Shown: positions 1 to 9,900 of the stretch, in pieces
Layout of the letters: each line of letters opens with the position of its first letter
Position numbering within the stretch: position 1 is the stretch's first letter
Assembly: GCA_028565715.1 (NCBI GenBank)
Contig: JAOXYC010222904.1
Location: forward strand, 1 to 10,892
Length of the DNA stretch: 10,892 bases
DNA from: Phoronis pallida
Lineage: Eukaryota > Phoronida > Phoronidae
Direction: 5' to 3'
The notes under the pieces: generated by a model
What the model was told of the DNA's origin: nothing
The model's database searches: none
The model's input: only the letters and a program-made list of their open reading frames with translations
Translations under genes and position numbers: made by a program

Positions 1-853
1 GAGTGTTAACTCATATCCAAACTTAGGACACATGGTTTTCTACTAAAATGGCTGACACATGAATAAGATACCCAATTGCTGCTGAACATGTTAGATAATA
101 ACCTACCGTTAGTTAATGTTTGCTGTGCACGTAGCCATCTTGCCTCTCACTACAACTCGCAACTTAACCTGATCAATAGTTTAGAAAATTAATGGCACAT
201 CACCATTGTCTGTCTCTTACCCACTGCTTGGCTGTAAACCTTGTAACATTTGAAATAATTAATGCAAGGAATGCTTCTAAGAGTGCTGCATGTTTGAAAA
301 GGTTTGAATAACCCTGAGTACGATATTTGAGGAAATTGCTTCTTTGATGAAGCAGACTATGGGGACTGCATTTCCACGAACGTGACTCTAACTTGACCAA
401 ACGTGATTTTTTTCATCTTAACTGTCTCAGATTTAAGGTATAAATGTCCCAACGTGTTCAGAAGGGCATTTTGAGTCTTCAGTCGATTTTTAAGTCCCTT
501 CCTGAAAATGGCCCCATGGGTATAAAGACAGAATTCACATTTGACGGTTTCTAGAATGTGAAAATTGTTCTTGAAGTTTGTTTCAATTTTGTCTTGAAAG
601 CATTGGTTACATTTAGCCTGGATATTGTTTGATTCTTGTGTAGATATTTCTCTGATGATCATTTAAGATGAACATTTAAGTTGGATAGTTGTTGACTGTT
701 TGGATGTAAATAGAAACTGGATGTCCTCAGTGTCTTACTTCACCTTTCTTGTGTTGTTAGGTTTCTGTGTTGTGTTGTCAACAGTGTATAAATATCAAAG
801 TATTTATGACTCAGAATCATCATATTGCATTTCATTTTCTTCTGTAACTTTAG
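1..853. other. Ferlin intron (5' part of window)
   Basis: AT-rich non-coding sequence ending in the acceptor at 852-853. I looked for the exon that should precede 854 (end of C2C, phase 2, Asp-Trp) and found none with a donor in the right phase, so it probably lies upstream of the window. The only content noted is the possible reverse-strand zinc-finger relic at 467-615. Confidence 0.6.
467..615 (-). pseudogene. Possible decayed C2H2 zinc-finger relic
   Basis: Within a 101-codon open frame on the - strand (662-357) are two Cys-x2-Cys pairs, KCNQC and KCEFC, spaced like neighbouring C2H2 fingers. The second is followed by a helix-like Phe-Arg-Lys-Gly-Leu-Lys-Asn-Arg-Leu-Lys-Thr-Gln, where a working finger would have His in place of that Arg and final Gln. 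In the first, the zinc-binding His positions are Phe and Glu. With no ligands left, this would be a dead copy. The match is suggestive only and could be chance. Confidence 0.25.
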
Positions 854-930
854 GGACAGGATATTTGTGGATGACGCCATTGGTGCAACTTATATCTCGA
901 TATCACAAATCTCGTCATCAGGCGGCGCCG
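854..930 (+). CDS. DYSF: Ferlin exon: last strands of the central C2 (C2C-like) domain
   Basis: The exon follows the acceptor TAACTTTAG and ends before GTAGGA. It enters with the last base of a split codon, probably the Trp of the family's D-W-D-R motif, and reads [18 protein letters not shown], then ISSSGGA, leaving one base of the next codon. This matches the ferlin C2C end, where D-R-x(4)-D-x-I-x-x-T-Y-[IL]-S-[IM]-S-x-I-S-x-x-G-G is conserved. The Asp residues lie in the strand 6-7 loop region that binds Ca2+ in C2 domains; whether this one binds Ca2+ cannot be told from a fragment. The preceding exon should end in phase 2 and was not found upstream. The same DNA read in another frame gives a longer hydrophobic ORF (700-1023), which I treat as a shadow. 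Confidence 0.82.
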
Positions 931-3900
931 GTAGGATTATCTCTAGATGTTGTCACCATGACTGTTGTTGTTTTCTTGTTTTTTAATTTTTTTTTATTTG
1001 GAATCAATTTTTTTTGGAGATAATTGATTGTGGATGTTTCTGATGGTGAATTCTGGCATGTCGGTTCTTATCTTTTTTCAAGTAATCTTATTTTGAAAGG
1101 GAATTTAAATGTCTGGTGATTTTTCTGGGACCACTCACATAGAATCTTAGAAAACATTATATTTGGTTACAATTTTTAAGTTGGACTAGGAACATGTGGT
1201 TTTCCTAATTTAACTACCGTGTTGTAATGTTTCATTGTCACTTTTCCGACTTTTATTTAATTCATTTTGTGGTGTCTCAGTAAAACATGTTTTGGTTAAG
1301 GTGATTTTATGAAATCAATGTTTTCTTTATTTCCCAGTTTCATAGTGGTGTAATGTGTTGTTTTAATTTTGCTTTTTAAAAACATGTTCATATTTCATTT
1401 AAACTTATTGTACACTCAACTAATGAAATGTACAAGTTCTTAAACTTTTTAAATGGTTTTTAATGACAAAATCTTAGTTATGCTGGTCAACAAAAACTCT
1501 GTTGTGTTGGAAGAACTCAACAGGATTTGTACAGTCTTCTTAATTGAGAACCAAAGGTGACATTTTTATATTCCAAAGTTCCAATTGCTCTAGATGGTTG
1601 GTCAGGTTTGACTGTTCTGACTTTATATAATAATTACTTAAAACATTTGCGATGTTTGTCAAAATCAAAGTGCTTACATTTTTTCATTTATTCAATAGAT
1701 GTGGAGACAGAGGGTAAAATACATGTTTTTTGTAGGAATGTTTTTATTGTTCGGTCAATATTGTCGGGATGTGAGATGATTTGCACTCGTTTTATGTTAC
1801 ACTATATTTTTCCAAATGCCATATTGTTTTTGCATTGTGAATTACCAATTAAAGTGGCTTCATAGGCAGATCCAAAACTGCAATTTTATGTTCCAAAATA
1901 GCCGTAAACTGCAAGGGTGCCAGAGAATTCCCCGCACAAACTTTGAATCCACCTCACGAACCACTCATAATTTGTTATTCCCTCTCACGAACCACCAAAG
2001 CTCTTTACTGTACTGAAGTCCTTTGTTGTTTCTGGTGTACTGTACTGAAGTCCTTTGTTGTCTCTGGTGGTTCGTGAAGGGGAACTTCTTACCGTGAGAT
2101 GGAATAATTGTTTGTGGCATGGAATATCGCGTTAGTGCGAGAGATTTGGTGGTTTGTGAGAGGGAATAACCAATTATGAGTGGTTCGTGAGATGGATTCA
2201 AAGTTTGTGCGGGGGATTCTCTGGCACTCTTGAACTGGAGCTGTTCTGAAGATTATGGCCATGAGTTTCAACCTTTGATGAAAAAACAAAATGGCATTTG
2301 TCATACCGTAAATTACGTGTATTTGGTTTATTTTATTTTTTTAGGAGGGATACTACTCTACTCTTCTGACATCAGTCTTTCAAGTCTACATTAAATTTTT
2401 TAATTTAATTTATTTTTTTTTTCACATAGTAAATAGGGTTATATGTTTTTTGGGGATTTTATAAATGTTGTGTCACTTTTTTTCCCACTTCATCTAGCTA
2501 ACTTTTTGATTTGAATAAATAAATGATATACTCATTCTAGTGTAAGCCCATAATTTTTTGTTTATAATTAGGGAATATAAGAAAATTACCTTAAATGGAT
2601 TTATACTTGCTGCATTTAATTTCTTGGTATTTCAAACAAAATTTTAAAGCTATGACAAAAATAATTGGATGGGCTTATACCTGAGTATGGTTTGTTTAAC
2701 ATTGATGTTACTTAATTTGGTAACAGTCCTGCTGTTATACAAGTTTCATTAACTACAATTTTATATCTAACTCTGGTAAGTTTGGTTGTGAGTTTCTCGA
2801 ACAACCGTAAATGCATCCTGATCACCGACACCGTTTACGGTTGTTCATGAAACTCACAACCAAACTAATCAAAGGTAGATATAAGATTATATTTAACAAA
2901 ACTTGTTGCTACTTAGTGAGGGTTAGTCTTTCTTTTACATCCACAAATAGTATTGGGAACACTTTCTGCTTTTGCACATTTCTACTGTCATAGCTCTAAT
3001 AACCTCTCAGTGAACAAAGAAGGAATCTTGCAGTTCCTGCTAGCATTTAAGGCATATATTTGGAGGCCATTCCATATGGGCTGGTGCTTTGTGTTGTTGC
3101 AGTTTCATTGCTACAAAAATCTGCCTTCAAACTTTCAAGACAGCTTCTATATATATTTCAGACTAGTTGACAACTCACTAATTTTGAAATGTCTTGTTTA
3201 ACTTGCATGATCTTGCTTCAATGCTGAATTATCAGCCGGGAACTTAGTTTAAACAAAAAACTTAATTGACTGACTTTGTATAGTTTGCCGAGTTCTATAT
3301 TCTGTGTATATTTGAATTTAGAATGTTTTTACAAAGTATTTCAATACAATGACATAATTTAAACAATTTTGTTTAAAAACTGTATTTTTAAGAATTTGCT
3401 TGACAAATATTAAATTGAATATCAAAAAAGCGATCTTACTAATTACTGTTTTCCACATTGTAGGATTTTTACCAGTATTTGGTCCCTGTTATCTCAATTT
3501 GTATGGATCCACAAGGGAATATTCTGACTTACCAAATGAGTATGAAGAATTAAATATGGGAAAGGTAAGTGGAACTAACTGATGTTATTTGCCGTAAATT
3601 AAATTTTGTTAAATTTATTTTAATTAGTAATTACGAAATGATATCATAAGTCCAAAATACTAAAGTTTTCATTTTTGAAATATTGTTATGGATTGTTAAG
3701 TGCATACAATGTTTTAATGTTTACTTGCACCCAAAAGCCATTCTTCAAAGATAATGTTAATTTTTAATCAAACTAAACTCATGGGTCAAGAACTTGAAGT
3801 TACATTAATTTGATGATGAGAAATGTCTTCCGCTTTTTATCAGCGTGGAAATTATCTTGATTTCGATCACGTAAGTTCATGGAAACCATTTTGGAATGGT

Positions 3901-6900
3901 TGTATATATCTATGTTATAATTTTTGCGTTTTGTCTACGGGTGGAATAATGATTTTATATGGAATTTCCGCACAATTGGTGGCTGTTGAACAATGTTTCA
4001 GGTTTTTGGAGATTCATGGGGTAAAATATTGTTTGATAAATTATTGATTTTGAGTGACATGAAGAACTACTTAACAGTTTAAAGAACCATGACTTTATAC
4101 ATTGTAGTAGTTGAACCTGTATGTTAATGTTAGTTACTCCTCAATGATGTAATGTGGAGCATGAATCCAAACTTTTACCCAGAATCACAGTTGCAGATGA
4201 TAGTGTATCATGACTTTTGTATAGTTTCATTGATCTGTGAATGGTTAACTTTTCTTCCTTTGTTAAAAGTGCCTGGTTTATAACAAAAATATCCCTAAAG
4301 TGATTTTGGGTTACAACCTTCATCCCACTTTGTTGAAAAATGTTCAGTGTGAGAGATAATGGAGTGAAAAAATGATATATTTAGCAACAACTTATCATAT
4401 ATGTTAATGGATTGATCGCTTTGATGCTTAATGGTAAGTCTGTCTAAAAGTTTGCTTGTATGGATTACTGGTGCATGTGTTTATAATTTAGATGGGGATG
4501 CTATGATGATGACAACTAAGTTAACAAACTATGTTACTTCACCTACTTGACACATCTATGTTTATCCAGGGTGAAGGTTGCGCCTACAGAGGGCGTATTC
4601 TACTGGAGCTCAGCACACTTCTCGGGGAACATTCGGAGACCGACATAGAAGAAATATCTGAAGATGATATATTAAGGATGCAGAAATATCTACGGCGACG
4701 TAAATACAAACTACATGCAGCATTCCTTGATGCTTCCATGATCACAGCCATTGATGCCCCTGTAGAATTTGAAGTCAGCATTGGTGAGTTACCATAGCAA
4801 CAAAAACATGCCTTGGATTATCTGTGTTTGACACTGCCTTAAAAAAGGTTTCGTTGTATGGGAATCTATTAACTACAGAGAAATAAGATTCTGGGGCATC
4901 ATGACGATACAATTGTATGTTGATTTTTTGTATTGCCATTTGTGATTGATAGTGTGTGAACAATGTAATAGTGATAATCATGGTAATTTATCATTTGTTT
5001 AAATAAATAAGATATGTAATTTAAAGTAATGTGTTTTGTTTGTAATTTAGGTAACTATGGTAATAAACTTGATGAGAATGTTCCACCATGTTCCTCAACA
5101 ACTCAGCCGACCAATGCTGTGTTTGATGGTAATTACTACTACTTCCTACCATGGGGTGATACCAAACCTTGCACCGTTGTCGACAGTTCATGGGAGGATA
5201 TCAGCTTCAGACTAGAAGCCCTAAATCTTCTACAGACCATCACAGATAGACTGGTTAGTGTTATTTGGTGGTTGAGTGTGTCAACTGCTTTTGACAAGTC
5301 ACAAAATAGGTTTAAACTTAATACTAAAAAACTCTTAAAGTTACTTTAAAAATGCATTCATGCTTGACAAAAACAAAAATATAGAGAGAAAAATGTTTGC
5401 CGTTATGCTATATTACTTTCAGGAGTGTAAAATTCAGCAAATTAAGGATATGATGCATGAATACAATCTTGTTGGAAAACACCGCCACAAAACTGATGTC
5501 TTTAGCTGGCGTCATCAACATACAGATGTTTGTATTGCTAGCTTGGTGCACCTTCAGGCCAGCAGTTATAAGTCTCTGTGTTTGGCTTCCGGCTATTGTT
5601 ATCACATTTCGTTCATAGTCAGCACGGTGATCTCTCGACTATGTGCGTAATTCTCTCGATGGCTGCGATTGTCTAATTGCAAATTACTCAAAACGGGCAG
5701 AGCTGGCATGGAATGTGCAGCAGCCAACTTCAATGGGACGGTTTTGAATCTGCAACTCACAAAATGGGCACATCTTTCTTCCCTTGCATGTAATGCTGTG
5801 ACTGTTACCACATGAGCGTGCCAACTTAATTTGACTAACATCATCCCCTAAGCCATTGTTGAACCTTCTAGCCGTTGTGCCTCGGATAGGCTGCCAAATT
5901 GGGTCCATGGTTTCTCTTGCCAGCAGGTTCAGTCTTCAGGATAAAAAAAATAAATATAAGGATATGTATGGTGCTATGTGTATTTTTGATTGTTTGTTGC
6001 TTGCAACATCTGTATTTGACCTCTTATCTTCTGTTGAAGATATAGCATGATCAGAGTATGGTGGCTCATTGGAAATTCTGCTTTTAATTTATGAAGCTAA
6101 ATGTCATAGCAAAGAACTGAGCATGGGGACAGTTAGATCTAAATCTTGAATAGAACGTTTCCATTTGAAGTCAACATCCAATGTCGAGCCTGCTGCTTGG
6201 TTATATGTGTTTGATCTCTGCTGTTATTCCAGCAAAGGAGGCCACCTGTATAAAAATGTCCAAGTTAGAGTAGATAGGTCATAGCACTTGAATTCAAGAA
6301 AGGTACTTTACAAATTAAACTGCATTGTCACAGTGATAAAATTCATTTGATTAGTTGTGCTTATTTTTTGCTTTCAGGAGTGCAATATTGAGAACATAAA
6401 GATAGGATTAAAGGCTAATTTACCCATTCAGGACCTTGCACAACTACTGATTGCTTTACTACAACAGCTAGTGACAGACTGCAAGTAAGTAGTTGAGAAA
6501 TCTTACACGTGACAATATCAAATGCCAAATATAAAGCTAAAGTCACGATTTATCGCAATTACCGGTAAAGTGTAGAGTTAACGCACTAGTATTAGAGGGG
6601 ACTTTCTCTCATTTGTTACCAATACCAAACGTGTTGACTTAGTACATACCATGTGCCATAAAAGACATTCAACAATGAATTTATTAACCACTATAGTGCC
6701 TCCCTCCTTAATAAACTCCTAGCGTAATGTTAGAATTAGAACCTAAACAAAAACGTCTGTTCAGAGCATATGAGAAAACCTGCCTGAAATTGGAAAACTG
6801 TCGCATCAGTAGTGTTTTTAACAAACACATGTTTGTAGGAAGGACTGCTGCCCAATTACACCAATGCTATCGTTATATGGGCAAGAAGACCAAACTGGGA

Positions 6901-9900
6901 TTTTTTTACCATTAACCACTCAAATCATTGAACCAATCTTTATAGACTTTGTGCTTGAATGCAACTAGTGAATAATTAACGGAAGCAAAAAAAAATTTAA
7001 TAAAGAATGATTTCTATAATTATCTTCTTTTCAGAAAACCTCTGCCAGTGCCTGTTCCAGGTCAACATGTTGAGAATGACCTTGATGTCAAATTACGAGA
7101 GTATCGAAGGTCAGAGTTGGAGAATTTAGCGCTGGAAGCACTGAGACTTCAGGAGAGTGCAACTGATGTAGACGCGGCTCTCCTGGACATCAGCGGGTTC
7201 CTGACCATCCTCAAGAACTTGACTGTTGAGGTAACACTGAAGTGAATATTTTTTAATTATGGCAACATTTTTATCTAGCAATGTAAACCAGGTCTTGGTG
7301 CATGAAAAGGACAAGATGGTGCAATAAAATGTGTATACTTACTAGAAAACTAGTAGTAATGGAAATTGATAACTGGTCTGCTCAAAAATGTTGAAAAAAA
7401 ATTGGAAATAAATGTTTTAACCTAAAAGTTGAATTTTACTGTTCAACAGATATTTGGCACTGCCACTCATTATCAGTCAGTGCTTTTTGACTAGTGGTCT
7501 TTTTTCTTTATTAGCATTACCATTTGCCAAAATTTTATGATTGATCGCAAGTAAGATTATTTCACATTGCAGCATCAACCAATTCATGGTGCTAACCTAT
7601 CATTGCTGAATTTTTAAAACTTAAAAGTTGTTCCGAACAACGCTGTATTTGAATTGCTCAATAACACTTGCTATTTGTACAGTAATTGGTTCTATTATAA
7701 CATACCAATGGAACCCCAATATATATTTTACATTCTCATTGTAGCCTCAAAACAGTATGCCAGATGTTATTGTCTGGATGATTAGCGGTGAGAAGAGACT
7801 GGCTTATTACCGAATCCCAGCCAATGAAGTCCTCTACTCACCACAGGCTGATTACTGCGGGCGTCTATGTGGAAAACTACAGTCTCTAGCATTAAAGGTA
7901 TGTGTTCTGGGTGGTTGGTGAACATTTTATTTAGAAGTACTGTGCGGTGATAAATTGAACTTCACAAATGAAAAGGTTGGAGAAGGTTCCCAGTCGTTGT
8001 ATAGTTTCTTAAGATTATAAGTGCCAAATGAGGATTGTCAATTTGATTTTCCAAGTTTACATGCAACTGAAAGTACTGCAATTCTATAAGATTCTTTAGA
8101 TATGACATCGACATAAAGCAATTTCAATCATGAAAGTGAAAATTGTAGCCTGAGTTAGTTCACAAATACACCAAAACATTCCAAGATTGTTACAGTAAAG
8201 CCTATATTTGGTTGCTTGTAAAACAGATTTCATAGCCACTTCAATTTTACCCTAAGTTTCTGTCCTGACTATCATTCCATCGTGTTTCAGTATCCCGGCA
8301 ACAAAGCTGAGAAGGAGGGGCTACATGAAGTACCCGCCCTCTTGCGCTTCAAACTCTGGCTAGGACTGGAGAAGTTTGAAATGGAGTGGCATCACATGCA
8401 GACAGAAGGAGATTTGGCAGTATTTGCAGAAACTGTGAGTTTTTGATAAATTTAGCAGTTGTACAGGAATTGCATTTAGCAAATGTGCCAATGAAATTCC
8501 TGTACAACAAAACAAAATTTAAAAAGCCAACATGATTTTCCAATTAAAAATCATTTAGTTAATTTAAATATTTCATAATTTGTTAATATACAATTTGTTA
8601 GAAGTATATTAATGAAGCATGTTGACGTTTAGCCCATAAAAGGTCATTTCGATATAGTCAAGACATGTAACTTATATAACATAACATTTCAGTATGAGAA
8701 TCAAGTGAGCATCCTTGGCAAGTGGATCAACAAGGGCCCTACCATGACTCGTCCTAAATGGTCTGATGCTACTGGAAAGGTGGGCAATATGTTGATCAAA
8801 TGAATGTTTTCTATATGTCTTAGTGATTTGATAATTCTATTGTTTTCAATGTCTCCCTTAGCTAATAGAGTTAAATAATGACAATTTTCACTCATTGGTT
8901 TTGTGCGAGATGTTTTTGGAATATTTTAAGAATTTTTTTTATCTTATTGAATTTGCATCAATGTTTTCATTGTGTTATATGGTTGGTTTAAGATTATTAA
9001 AATTGCAGGCCCAAATTCTTTATCTATTCCACCCCCTTGCTGGAGCTGTGAAAGTGAGTGGGACATCTGGCCTCAAGTTGGTCTAATAGTATATCATTCT
9101 AATTGTAGGCTCCACTCCCTAAAGACCTGTTTGTACCGCCCCCTGGCTGGAGATGGGATAGCGAATGGTATGTCAGCCCTGAGCTCAGTCTTATGTTTGA
9201 CAAAGATGCCGGACACAAATCTTTCCTAGAAGACATCTTTGAATTTGAGGCAAGAGCACCTGCCGGACGATGGGGTAGTTTGTCGCAGTCTTACATGAAT
9301 GTGGTAAGTGTTAGGTTCTACAAACTAATCTTTTCTTTTTTGGCAAAGAAGTGCCCTTTTCAGTCAAAACCAAATGACATGCTATTTATATATTCCGATC
9401 CAGGTTGAATTGTGGACTTCCCAATGTAGTCCAAGAATCCATCCTACAAATGTTGACGTTTTAAAACTAGCTTAAAGTTTAGCAGAATCTTAGCAAGTCT
9501 ATTTTTTCCCAAAGTGTTTGACTTTTAAAGCACATTCTGCAGGATCTTTTGGTATTCCATGGACTATTATGAAAGTATTGTACTTCAGTTTGTTTTGTGT
9601 CAGATTTTTATGTGAAATATCCATTCAATTACAGAAAGGGGATACAGTCCCTCCCAAAGAGGAAGTACCTCTACCAGAAGGATGGAATTGGTGTGATGAT
9701 TGGCAGGTTGACATGAACAGAGCCGTAGATGAAGAGGGTAAGATATCTTTCAATGTTTTCTTATGCCCCTCCCAGGGGTTGGGGCAATAAAGATGACTGG
9801 CAGTCCGACATGAACAGACTTGTTGATGAAGACAGTCGGGTATCTTTCAGCATTCTTTTGACGTGGATTGTATACTATTTATTAATAAAAAGAAATAAGT

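Larger units (their letters stand above)
931..3463. other. Largest intron in the window (2.5 kb), rich in inverted repeats
   Basis: It is phase 1, AT-rich, and hosts the foldback element at 1912, the decayed inverted repeat at 2540 and the hairpin at 2779. If the 15-nt candidate exon at 1699 is real, it splits into introns of 768 and 1,750 nt. I see no other coding signal. Confidence 0.7.
5254..6377. other. Phase 0 intron, 1.1 kb, with exon copy and insertion
   Basis: This intron contains the degenerate FerA exon copy at 5423 and the reverse-strand coding-like block at about 5480-6240. The remaining 140 nt before the acceptor are ordinary AT-rich intron. Confidence 0.75.

Noticed and set aside
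661-720. Possible upstream C2C exon reading Ile-Val-Val-Asp-Cys before GTAAAT
   Set aside because: No acceptor in frame and the donor phase does not fit the phase 2 entry needed by the exon at 854.
700-1023. Hydrophobic + strand ORF that looks like a small membrane protein
   Set aside because: It overlaps the 854-930 ferlin exon in another frame and its hydrophobicity comes from T-rich intron; no supported start or family.
1965-2304. Reverse-strand ORFs with repeated Arg-Thr-Asn and Phe-Thr-Asn-His-Gln motifs
   Set aside because: They are translations of the foldback arms and internal subrepeats, not protein-coding.
3823-4047. 74-codon + strand ORF
   Set aside because: Readable intron around the 27-nt candidate; beyond 3870 it passes a perfect donor and shows no ferlin motif.
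4584-4781. 65-codon reverse ORF
   Set aside because: Exact antisense shadow of the 4570-4783 ferlin exon.
7126-7314. 62-codon reverse ORF
   Set aside because: Antisense shadow of the 7035-7230 exon plus intron.
9776-9839. Unit 2 of the DysF duplication as a working alternative exon (acceptor CCCAG, donor GTATCT)
   Set aside because: A 64-nt length breaks phase, and entry from the previous exon meets a TGA.
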